The notes beneath the pieces are model-generated. The model ran no database searches, was not told where the DNA came from, and saw only the letters and a list, made by a program, of their open reading frames with translations. The position numbers and the translations under genes were made by a program. Positions 1 to 5,844 of a stretch of DNA of 6,628 nucleotides are shown piece after piece. The stretch lies in assembly GCA_030150795.1 (NCBI GenBank), contig JASLFF010000513.1, positions 1 to 6,628 on the forward strand. The letters run 5' to 3'. The stretch comes from Terriglobales bacterium. Its GTDB lineage: Bacteria; Acidobacteriota; Terriglobia; Terriglobales; Gp1-AA117. Each line of letters begins with the position of its first letter. Positions within the stretch are counted from its first letter, which is position 1.

Positions 1-1457
1 TACAAAATGGCGTTCGGCTTGGCCATGCCGAGCAGAATCTGGAACAACACCAGCCAGCGCTTCAGGCTCACGGTGATCAAAAAATTTTCCTTGGCATGCG
101 CTTTGCCGTTTTTGCCCAGTTGCGCTGCAAATTCCGGGTGCGTGAGCAGGTAGCGGATCTGGTAAGCGCAGCCTTCCACTGAATGCACCAGCACCCCAGT
201 GAGCTTGTGGACAATTTGCGAGGTAATTCCGCCGACAGCTCCTGCAACGACTGGTTTTTCTTTCCAGAGCCCCTCGGTCACGGTGAGCCCAAAGCCTTCT
301 CTCAGCGACTTCTGCACAATCACGGTGGAAGCACGCTGCAGAGCATTAATTTCCAGGGCTGACCACGGTGGCAGATTCAGGATGATAATATCCGGATCGT
401 CGCCCGCCGCTTCCATCACTTCCTGGAGTACCACTGCGCCCTCGGGATCGTCCGTAGCGCCGCCGCCGGCCAGCACCAACTGGCAATCCACATATTTCTT
501 CACTAGCTTGTAGGCTTCCACCACGCCGGCTGGGTCTTTCAGCCGGTCAAAGCGGGAAATCTGGGTGATGACGGGGCGCGAGCGATCAATACCAAAATCG
601 TCACAAACTTTGTTGATGAACTCCTCAGGAAGGTCTTTGTTCTTTTCTGAAAGCGGATCGATCGAAGGATAAAAAAGATACTGCGGGCTGGCGAGTTGCC
701 GTGTAAATGACGGCGCGGAAAAGATGGTGGCATCATACTGCTCCACCAGTGGTTTCAAAAACTCCCATACCCGCGAGTGCGGACTTGAAAGATCGATGTG
801 GCAGCGCCATATCCATTTGCCATGCTCAGGAGATCGCGAGCGGACCAGGCCCACCGGCTGCGGATCGTGAATCACGATCAGGTCTTCGTTAAACTCCATG
901 CGCTTGCGGTTCTGCTCACTGTAAGCCATGAAGATGTCCATGATCTGCTGCGTCAGGTTGTATTCGCCGCCGTGCAGCGCATTGTGGAAGCCTTTTGTGA
1001 CCTCAAAAAAGTCATTCCCACCGGTGATTACGTCCCAGCGCGTGCCAATTTCCAGCTCATTCATCAGGGGAATCAGGCGGTTCAGGATTTCCGCTACGCC
1101 TCCGCCTACCGCCGTGGAATTGACCATCTTCACCGTCTTGCCGCGAAGATGCCGCGCTAAAAAGCGAATTTCATCAAGTTCCGGCTTGCCAATGATGGGC
1201 CCATAATCTTCAAACTTTGGCGGAGCCGGAACAGGGGGCTGCTCTGTTCTGATGCGCGGATGCTTGCGGCGCTCTATGAAATGCGCCGGCAAATCTGTCT
1301 GGCGGAAACGACGCTCAATGCCTGCTGGCGACGCAGGCCCGGGCTCCTTCACCGGCTTTTGCGCGATCTCGCTCGCTGGATGTTCCTGGCGACCGGGCCC
1401 TCCAGCTTTGCCGCCCTCATCGGCCATCACAGTCTTCGCCTGGTTCTTGTGCTTCAT
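1..1457 (-). CDS. treT: TreT-type trehalose synthase (GT4 glycosyltransferase), 3' end cut by window edge
   Basis: The reading frame is open from an ATG at 1457 to the left edge (485 codons, no stop reached). TreT makes trehalose reversibly from an NDP-glucose and glucose in the cytoplasm. Residues 1-81 are a Pro- and charge-rich extension. The TreT core starts near E83-D-Y-G and contains NSTAVGGGVAEIL (113-125), typical of the family's N-terminal domain. HDPQP (197-201) and the ISRFDRLKDP stretch (300-309) mark the second Rossmann half. The GT-B donor-site EX7E motif is E387-GFGLTVT-E395. Family members have a core of about 400 residues, so probably only a few C-terminal residues are missing. 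The start is supported by GGAG six bases upstream; a second ATG at codon 11 lacks such a site. It lies 46 bp downstream of the DUF5752-like gene, likely in one operon. Family assignment is from recalled motifs; other GT4 activities on related substrates are possible. Confidence 0.88.
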   Translation of the reverse strand, partial: MKHKNQAKTVMADEGGKAGGPGRQEHPASEIAQKPVKEPGPASPAGIERRFRQTDLPAHFIERRKHPRIRTEQPPVPAPPKFEDYGPIIGKPELDEIRFLARHLRGKTVKMVNSTAVGGGVAEILNRLIPLMNELEIGTRWDVITGGNDFFEVTKGFHNALHGGEYNLTQQIMDIFMAYSEQNRKRMEFNEDLIVIHDPQPVGLVRSRSPEHGKWIWRCHIDLSSPHSRVWEFLKPLVEQYDATIFSAPSFTRQLASPQYLFYPSIDPLSEKNKDLPEEFINKVCDDFGIDRSRPVITQISRFDRLKDPAGVVEAYKLVKKYVDCQLVLAGGGATDDPEGAVVLQEVMEAAGDDPDIIILNLPPWSALEINALQRASTVIVQKSLREGFGLTVTEGLWKEKPVVAGAVGGITSQIVHKLTGVLVHSVEGCAYQIRYLLTHPEFAAQLGKNGKAHAKENFLITVSLKRWLVLFQILLGMAKPNAIL

Positions 1458-1463
1458 CCAACA

Positions 1464-1467
1464 CTCC
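1464..1467 (-). promoter_or_regulatory. Ribosome binding site for treT
   Basis: GGAG followed by a six-base spacer (TGTTGG) precedes the ATG at 1457. It decides this start over the internal ATG ten codons later, which has no purine-rich site in front of it. Confidence 0.6.
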
Positions 1468-1503
1468 AGAATTGCTCTTCCAAAACCGTGCGCAAGTGGC
1501 AGG

Positions 1504-2196
1504 TCACTTGCGGCCCATCTCTGCTTCCACAACTTTCAGGATGCCGCGCCGCACACCCTCCAGCGTCAAAGTGTAAATATCAATTTTGTTTACCTTCTCT
1601 GCCGCCTGGGATAAATCCAGTTCCCTCTCCAGCCAGACGGAGAAATCATTGGTGTTGAGCTTGAGACGCAACCGGGCATCGATAAAGTGGTAATAGATGG
1701 CGTGAATGCTCACTTTGCGCAAGCCTTCAGCAAACTCTTCCAGATTGCGCGCCAGATAGGGTGTGGGTATCACCACCAGGTCTGAAGCCATCAGATAGAA
1801 AGGCTCCATTGCGGCGCGTGTTGCGGCCCTTGGGTTCTTCTGCAAGTAAGTCTCAATGATATGGATCAACCGCTCGCGTAGCGCTGCAATGGAGGTAAAT
1901 TCGCGTACGTCAATGGCGGCCAGCCTCTCTGCCAGTTCAACTTCATTACACGATGCAAAAGCCCAGTGTGAAAAATCATTGGAAAAGCCGCCGCTGATAA
2001 AGTGGTGCTCCGCCAGGGTCTGAAAAGTATGTTGGAAAATGGATGATTCCGGACACGTGCGTATGGCCTCCAGCAACTCCATGAGCGTGGCTGCCTTTTC
2101 CCGTCCAATGCGCAGAAGATGCGACGCCGAGTTGAAATAAAATGGCGAGCGCGCCCACCGCGGATGAGTTGTAGGCAGCTGAGGTGCGGCAGCCAT
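1504..2196 (-). CDS. DUF5752-like protein of unknown function, internally duplicated
   Basis: A 230-residue soluble protein with no signal peptide or membrane segment. I recognise it as resembling the DUF5752 family, which I recall occurring beside TreT-like glycosyltransferases; no biochemical function is known to me. The sequence holds two related halves. Residues about 42-111 and 155-220 align: LLEAIR with FAEGLR, SIFQH with AIYYH, NDFSHW (73-78) with NDFSVW (183-188), and ELAERLAAID (87-96) with QAAEKVNKID (197-206). The middle (about 112-154) carries a segment around PTPYLARNLEEFAEG. I chose the ATG at 2196 because AGAGGAG lies eight bases upstream; an in-frame TTG seven codons earlier would overlap that site. 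It ends 46 bp before treT on the same strand, which suggests co-expression and a role in trehalose metabolism or its control. That role is inference only. Confidence 0.82.
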   Translation of the reverse strand: MAAAPQLPTTHPRWARSPFYFNSASHLLRIGREKAATLMELLEAIRTCPESSIFQHTFQTLAEHHFISGGFSNDFSHWAFASCNEVELAERLAAIDVREFTSIAALRERLIHIIETYLQKNPRAATRAAMEPFYLMASDLVVIPTPYLARNLEEFAEGLRKVSIHAIYYHFIDARLRLKLNTNDFSVWLERELDLSQAAEKVNKIDIYTLTLEGVRRGILKVVEAEMGRK

Positions 2197-2204
2197 GGGG
2201 GAAA

Positions 2205-2211
2205 CTCCTCT
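2205..2211 (-). promoter_or_regulatory. Strong ribosome binding site for the DUF5752-like gene
   Basis: AGAGGAG with an eight-base spacer before the ATG at 2196. This is the best Shine-Dalgarno match in the window. It excludes the longer version of the gene that would begin at the TTG at 2217. Confidence 0.75.
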
Positions 2212-2310
2212 TGCCAAACGGGCGCATGCCCGAATTCTTGTAACTGAGAGTTGTAGGATGCCGCGCTTACATGCGCTGTTGCGTTGTTGCTTCGCTTTTC
2301 ATGAGAGGAT

Positions 2311-2706
2311 TTAGTGGCGGCGTAACCTGGAACTGGGCGGCGCAAACAAAAACGAGAAACCGATTCCAATCAGCATCATCCAGCCCAAATTGCCACGAGC
2401 CGATTCGTCCGCCACTTGAATATTTCCCACGGGGCTGAAAAGGAAGCTGGCAAATATCATGGCAGCCACTACCGTCCCAATGATCCCTGCCCGCGATCCG
2501 AACAGACCGGCAATGATCAGCAGCACAGCCGTGAAGATGAGAGGAGCTATATTCTTCCATGTGTGGCCATTGGCTGCAGCGGTTAAAGCCACGGCTGCCA
2601 GCGCACAAACCAACGCGCCCATCGCGGCATCCACCAGCGAAATTGCCCAGAGCTTTCCAGCTGCTGTTTTCACTGTGGCCTTGCTGATTAGATGAGTTAC
2701 ATGCAT
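2311..2706 (-). CDS. Small four-helix membrane protein, DUF4118/KdpD-membrane-domain-like
   Basis: A 131-residue protein with four hydrophobic segments at about residues 19-45, 53-70, 73-91 and 107-122, a short N-terminal tail and an Arg-rich C-terminus (SSRLRRH). The stretch from SRAGIIGTVVAA to FLFSPVGNIQVAD (71-100) resembles the DUF4118 four-helix domain found in KdpD-type sensor kinases, where it anchors the kinase in the membrane. Here no kinase, USP or KdpD domain follows; the protein stops after the fourth helix. I placed the start at the ATG at 2706. A 41-codon upstream in-frame extension exists but runs through AT-rich promoter-like DNA and encodes no recognisable domain. The ribosome site is weak (AGAGA eight to nine bases upstream). 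It is the first gene of the leftward unit, 114 bp before the DUF5752-like gene with no terminator seen between them. The role is unknown; the family match is moderate. Confidence 0.7.
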   Translation of the reverse strand: MHVTHLISKATVKTAAGKLWAISLVDAAMGALVCALAAVALTAAANGHTWKNIAPLIFTAVLLIIAGLFGSRAGIIGTVVAAMIFASFLFSPVGNIQVADESARGNLGWMMLIGIGFSFLFAPPSSRLRRH

Positions 2707-2822
2707 GCTTTTTTCTCTGAGATTAGGATGACAAAAGGCAGGGTTGCTGTGGGAAAAAATCCAGAGCTGAATGCAAAATTCGAGAGCTGCTCCCAAAACG
2801 TGCGTAAAAAAAGCACATGAAC

Positions 2823-2845
2823 GTGGCAATTAGCCACAATTTGGC
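2823..2845. promoter_or_regulatory. TGGC/GCCA/TGGC dyad array, possible operator
   Basis: GTGGC-AATTA-GCCAC (2823-2837) is a perfect five-base-arm dyad. A further TGGC at 2842-2845 continues the pattern, so TGGC, GCCA and TGGC start 9 bp apart (2824, 2833, 2842). The middle arm could pair with either neighbour. It lies in the middle of the divergent promoter region. Function is inferred only from position and symmetry. Confidence 0.3.
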
Positions 2846-2872
2846 AACAAAACGGAAGGGATATGAGTTTTG

Positions 2873-2896
2873 AAATCCAGCATCTACTCTGGATTT
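2873..2896. promoter_or_regulatory. Perfect 8-bp dyad upstream of the antiporter gene
   Basis: AAATCCAG and CTGGATTT flank the eight-base spacer CATCTACT. It could be an operator or a hairpin. It touches the -35 part of the candidate antiporter promoter, which would suit repression. There is no T-run directly after it, so a terminator is unlikely. Confidence 0.4.
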
Positions 2897-2921
2897 GGCT
2901 CCTAAAGCCGCATCGTATAGA
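2895..2921 (+). promoter_or_regulatory. Candidate promoter for the antiporter gene
   Basis: TTGGCT (2895-2900), a 15-bp spacer and TATAGA (2916-2921) lie about 40 bp before the ATG at 2961. The spacer is shorter than the usual 17 bp and both hexamers are imperfect, so this is a weak candidate. No better pair stands out in the plus-strand intergenic sequence. Confidence 0.25.
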
Positions 2922-2960
2922 TTGAAGGTTTCGCCGGTCCCTGCACAAAATTCAGTTTCC

Positions 2961-4154
2961 ATGCATACTGCTGATCCATTTCTCTTTCAGCTGTTTTTCA
3001 TCTTCGTGTGGGCCAAGCTCTTTGGTGAAGCCTTTGAGCGGATGCGTCTTCCTGCCGTGCTGGGCGAGATTCTTGCCGGCGTGCTTTTGGGGCCATACGG
3101 CGCGCGACTGGTGGTTCCGACAGACGCAATTTACGCAATCGGAAACATTGGCGCCATCCTGCTGTTATTCACGGTTGGCTTGGAAACGCAGCCCAAGGAC
3201 CTGATCAGTATAGGCCGCACGTCCCTATCTGTGGCCCTGGCCGGGATTGCGGTGCCTTTTATCTTTGGCGTCTCCTACATGTTGTTGCGCCATCATCCGC
3301 CGCATGAAGCTGTGTTTGTGGCAGCTGCCATGGTGGCCACCAGCGTTGGAATAACAGCGCGTGTGCTGGGAGACATGAATCTGCTGCAAACGGTTTCAGC
3401 CAGAATTATCCTGGCCGCGGCCGTTTTTGACGACGTACTGGGCATGATTGTGCTGGCCGTGGTGGTTGGGCTGGTTTCTTCCACCGGGCTGGAGTGGGCG
3501 CAGCTTCTCATCACGGCGATTGAAGCCATCGGCTTTGCGTTGCTCATGATGTTCTATGCGCCGCGCGTGGTCAAACGCATGGAGCCCGGCATGGAACGCA
3601 TGTCCACGCAGGACGCTCCTTTGATCATTGCGCTGGCCATCTGCCTGGGGCTTTCTTATGCCGCTGTAAAGATCGGCATGGCTGCAATTATCGGCGCGTT
3701 TTTTGCCGGCCTGGCATTTGCGGAATACTCGCCACGATGGAACCTGCGCTCGCGCGTTTTTTCCATCAATGAATTTCTGGCGCCTTTTTTCTTTTTCAGT
3801 ATGGGCGCCCGTATGAATATGGGCGTTTTTGACCGCAAGCTGCTGGTCTCGGCCATCGTTATCTCGATTCTGGCAATCATTTCTAAATTGGTGGGATGCG
3901 GCTTGCCGGTGCTGCACGTCGGCTGGCGAACAGCATTGAAAGTGGGAATCGGCATGGTCCCACGCGGCGAAGTCGGGCTGATCGTTGCCTTGGTGGGCTT
4001 GCAGATGAATATCGTTTCCGAATCGGCTTATGCCCTCGTCATTTTTATGACCGGTATTACGACGTTGGTTGCTCCGCCAATCATGAAGCTGGCTTTCCGT
4101 GATGAAGTTTCGCCGGAGCCAGCCATGGTAGAGCGACGAAGCACGGCCATGTGA
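2961..4154 (+). CDS. CPA2-family Na+(K+)/H+ antiporter, membrane domain only
   Basis: A 397-residue inner-membrane cation/proton exchanger with about 12-13 hydrophobic segments from residue 7 to 378. Family motifs seen: LPAVLGEILAGVLLGP (30-45), GAILLLFTVGLE (64-75), TSVGITARVLGD (127-138), the Asp-Asp pair D157-D158 in AAVFDDVLGMI, GAFFAGLAFA (245-254), FFFFSMGARMN (276-286), ISKLVGCGLP (307-316) and PRGEVGLIVALVG (334-346). The Asp pair is typical of electrogenic, NapA/NhaA-like carriers; K309 may be the lysine that pairs with it. There is no C-terminal TrkA-N/RCK domain, unlike the roughly 600-residue KefB/KefC proteins, and the tail is only about 17 residues. I chose the ATG at 2961; an in-frame TTG at 2895 lies inside the dyad and adds no conserved sequence. 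No clear Shine-Dalgarno is visible. Na+ versus K+ preference cannot be read from sequence. Confidence 0.9.
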   Translation: MHTADPFLFQLFFIFVWAKLFGEAFERMRLPAVLGEILAGVLLGPYGARLVVPTDAIYAIGNIGAILLLFTVGLETQPKDLISIGRTSLSVALAGIAVPFIFGVSYMLLRHHPPHEAVFVAAAMVATSVGITARVLGDMNLLQTVSARIILAAAVFDDVLGMIVLAVVVGLVSSTGLEWAQLLITAIEAIGFALLMMFYAPRVVKRMEPGMERMSTQDAPLIIALAICLGLSYAAVKIGMAAIIGAFFAGLAFAEYSPRWNLRSRVFSINEFLAPFFFFSMGARMNMGVFDRKLLVSAIVISILAIISKLVGCGLPVLHVGWRTALKVGIGMVPRGEVGLIVALVGLQMNIVSESAYALVIFMTGITTLVAPPIMKLAFRDEVSPEPAMVERRSTAM

Positions 4155-4159
4155 AATGC

Positions 4160-4202
4160 AAAAAAAGCTGACCAGGAGGTTTGGGGCCTTTTGGTCAGCT
4201 TT
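4160..4202. terminator. Rho-independent terminator after the antiporter gene, possibly bidirectional
   Basis: The perfect 11-bp arms AAAGCTGACCA (4164-4174) and TGGTCAGCTTT (4192-4202) begin 10 bp past the antiporter stop. G-T and A-T pairs inside could lengthen the stem. On the plus strand only three T end the stem before C, whereas on the minus strand the stem is followed by seven T (4160-4166 complement). It should therefore stop leftward transcription at least as well as rightward. Confidence 0.85.
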
Positions 4203-4399
4203 CTATGGTTGCCAATGACCTCCGCAAAAGGGTCATGGGGTCAACTTGGTGCGCGGGGCGCGATTCAATGGTCCTCTCCGGGACCTGCTGAAATGCGCCT
4301 TTCGAGTCAACGATGACCTGAATATAGCCGCATCCAGTAACAATGGATGTGATGCCGGTCACACAATGCAGAGTGGGGCCGAGTCCGGCGACAATCGCA

Positions 4400-4405
4400 T
4401 ATAAT
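4400..4405 (+). promoter_or_regulatory. Perfect -10 hexamer TATAAT, candidate fabG promoter
   Basis: TATAAT lies 36 bp before the fabG ATG, giving a leader of about 30 nt. No TTGACA-like -35 lies 16-18 bp upstream and there is no TG extension, so the promoter would rely on the -10 alone or on an activator. Confidence 0.4.
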
Positions 4406-4427
4406 TCGCTGTTAACTTTTTGCCAAT

Positions 4428-4431
4428 GGAG
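4428..4431 (+). promoter_or_regulatory. Ribosome binding site for fabG
   Basis: GGAG followed by a ten-base A-rich spacer precedes the ATG at 4442. The spacing is slightly long but acceptable, and this is the only purine-rich site near the start. Confidence 0.5.
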
Positions 4432-4441
4432 ATGAACAAAA

Positions 4442-5188
4442 ATGCCGGGAGTAACAGGGCGTGTGGCGCTGGTAACGGGAGCTTCGCAGGGGATTGGCCG
4501 CGCCTGCGCGCTGGCGCTGGCTGAAGGCGGCGCTTTGATCGCGCTGGCAGCACGCAATGAAGAGAAGCTGGCCGCGGTGGCGAAAGAAATCGCCGACAAA
4601 GGCGGTCAGGCGGCCACGTTTCGCATGGACGTGGGCAATGAAGCTGACGTCAAGAGCGCGGTGAAAGCCGCGATCGAACGGTTTGGGAAGGTTGAGATTC
4701 TGGTCAACAATGCCGGCGTGACCAAAGACACGCTGTTGATGCGGATGAAAAAAGAAGACTGGGATTCAGTCATCCAGACCAACCTGAGCGGAGCTTTTTA
4801 TACCACGCAAGCCGTAATAGGTTCGATGCTTAAGCCGCGCTGGGGACGAATCATCAACATCAGTAGCGTCTTTGGGCAGACCGGCCAGGCGGGCCAGGCA
4901 AATTATGCGGCTTCAAAAGCCGGGCTCATCGGTTTTACCATGGCCATCGCGCGCGAAGTTGCTTCACGCAATATCACCGCGAATGCGGTTGCGCCCGGTT
5001 ACATCGAAACCGCCATGACAGAAGCTCTCTCAGCGGAATTGAAGTCCAAAGTGAATGAAGCTATCCCGCTGGGCCGTCCCGGGACTGACATGGAAGTTGC
5101 ACACGCGGTCCGCTTCCTGGCCTCAGAGGAAGCAAGCTATATCACCGGACATGTGCTCAAGGTGAATGGCGGAATGCTGATGGGCTAG
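4442..5188 (+). CDS. fabG: 3-oxoacyl-ACP reductase FabG (short-chain dehydrogenase)
   Basis: A 248-residue classical SDR of normal family length. FabG reduces 3-oxoacyl-ACP to 3-hydroxyacyl-ACP with NADPH in fatty-acid elongation, acting as a cytoplasmic tetramer. Seen in the sequence: cofactor-binding TGASQGIG (12-19), D63 in the RMDV adenine-pocket segment, NNAG (89-92), and the full catalytic set N114, S142, Y155 and K159 with family spacing. The PGYIET segment (185-190) and the C-terminal VNGGMLMG are typical of FabG rather than other SDRs. The start is supported by the in-frame ATG and GGAG upstream. No other fab or acpP gene is in the window, so it is outside a classical fab cluster here and may be a paralogue acting on a special acyl chain. 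It ends 7 bp before the YjdF-like gene, suggesting co-transcription. Specificity within SDRs is the main uncertainty. Confidence 0.9.
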   Translation: MPGVTGRVALVTGASQGIGRACALALAEGGALIALAARNEEKLAAVAKEIADKGGQAATFRMDVGNEADVKSAVKAAIERFGKVEILVNNAGVTKDTLLMRMKKEDWDSVIQTNLSGAFYTTQAVIGSMLKPRWGRIINISSVFGQTGQAGQANYAASKAGLIGFTMAIAREVASRNITANAVAPGYIETAMTEALSAELKSKVNEAIPLGRPGTDMEVAHAVRFLASEEASYITGHVLKVNGGMLMG

Positions 5189-5195
5189 TCAGCAT

Positions 5196-5839
5196 ATGCT
5201 ACGAGAACAGCGCTCCGCTCCTATCATCCTGCTTTCCGTCTTCACAGTTATTCTGACTTGGTCTGCCGTTCGTCCGCACGATTACTTCACTTGGGTTCTG
5301 GAAGTATTTCCGGCATTTCTGGCGCTGGCAGCGCTGGCTATCACTTATCGCAGATTTCAATTCACCTCATTTGTCTATCTGCTCATTACGCTGCATGCAT
5401 GCATTCTGTTTGTAGGCGGACATTACACCTACGCCGAGGTTCCGCTGTTTAACTGGATTCGCGACCATTTTCATCTGGCGCGAAATGATTATGACCGCGT
5501 GGGGCATTTTGCCCAGGGCTTTGTTCCGGCTTTGGTGGCACACGAAGTTCTGTTAAGGCAAAATTGTTTTGAAGCGCGGATGGTTGTTCTACATCGTATT
5601 GAGTATCTGCATGGCGGTAAGCGCGGCTTATGAGTTGCTGGAATGGCGAGTTGCAAGTGGGTACTGGATCGGCAGCGGACGCTTTCCTGGGCACGCAGGG
5701 CGATCCATGGGACATACAGGAAGACATGGCTACGGCAGGAGTTGGCGCATTGACCGCTCTGCTGTTTTTCTCCGGCTGGCATGACCGGCTGATAGCCCGG
5801 ATGGAAACGAAAAAAGCCGCTTCGCAATCGGCTGGTTGA
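5196..5839 (+). pseudogene. YjdF/DUF2238-family membrane protein gene with two frameshifts
   Basis: The frame starting at 5196 encodes a hydrophobic protein with HACILFVGGHYTYAEVPLFNW (68-87) and DRVGHFAQGF (100-109), hallmarks of the YjdF/DUF2238 inner-membrane family. After EVLLRQ it turns into unrelated residues and stops at 5633. The family sequence resumes one frame over (KRGWLFYIV, then YELLEWRVASG, from about 5569), then moves to the third frame (AADAFLGTQGDPWD and FFSGWHDRL) and ends at a TGA at 5837-5839. Both breaks fit one extra base in a short homopolymer: TTTT at 5567-5570 and GGG at 5659-5661. Removing one base at each gives exactly 213 codons, close to the roughly 209 residues I recall for E. 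coli YjdF. The rest is well preserved, so it is either a young pseudogene or an intact gene with sequencing errors. Function is unknown. It starts 7 bp after fabG with no good ribosome site of its own, implying coupling. Confidence 0.85.
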
Positions 5840-5844
5840 ACCAG

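Larger units (their letters stand above)
2757..2896. repeat. Three copies of AAATCCAG in the divergent intergenic region
   Basis: AAATCCAG occurs at 2757-2764 and 2873-2880 on the plus strand and at 2889-2896 on the minus strand. The first and third copies share ten bases (AAATCCAGAG). One copy lies about 50 bp upstream of the leftward membrane-protein gene and the inverted pair lies 65-88 bp upstream of the antiporter ATG, as expected for a regulator acting on both arms. The copies are seen directly; binding by a protein is inference. A short direct repeat, AGAGCTG, also occurs at 2763-2769 and 2783-2789, spaced 20 bp. Confidence 0.5.
4203..4441 (+). other. Non-coding leader between the antiporter terminator and fabG
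   Basis: This stretch of 239 bp has no convincing gene on either strand. It contains a six-base dyad ATGACC (4215-4220) and GGTCAT (4231-4236) around a ten-base loop, and near its right end the promoter and ribosome-site candidates for fabG. An open minus-strand frame crosses it and stops inside the terminator stem, but its upper part is antisense to the fabG start and it resembles nothing I know. Confidence 0.5.

Noticed and set aside
199..1658. Several plus-strand open frames of 60-130 codons opposite the left-hand genes
   Set aside because: They are antisense to the intact treT frame and the end of the DUF5752-like gene. Their residues are low-complexity, with no recognisable domain or ribosome site.
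2197..2217. Longer DUF5752-like protein starting at the TTG at 2217
   Set aside because: AGAGGAG with ideal spacing points to the ATG at 2196, and the longer form would cover that site.
1866..2369. Minus-strand frame overlapping the DUF5752-like gene
   Set aside because: It overlaps a gene that has a strong ribosome site and internal repeats; its own product has no family features.
2707..2829. 41-codon N-terminal extension of the small membrane protein
   Set aside because: The extension runs through the AT-rich divergent promoter region and one AAATCCAG copy, and does not look like a signal or domain.
2895..2960. TTG start for the antiporter at 2895
   Set aside because: The codon lies in the dyad and candidate -35, and the extra 22 residues are not membrane-like or conserved-looking.
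4195..4599. 134-codon minus-strand gene over the fabG start
   Set aside because: Its first half is the antisense of the FabG cofactor-binding region and the rest matches no family I know. It is kept only as a low-interest transcript question.
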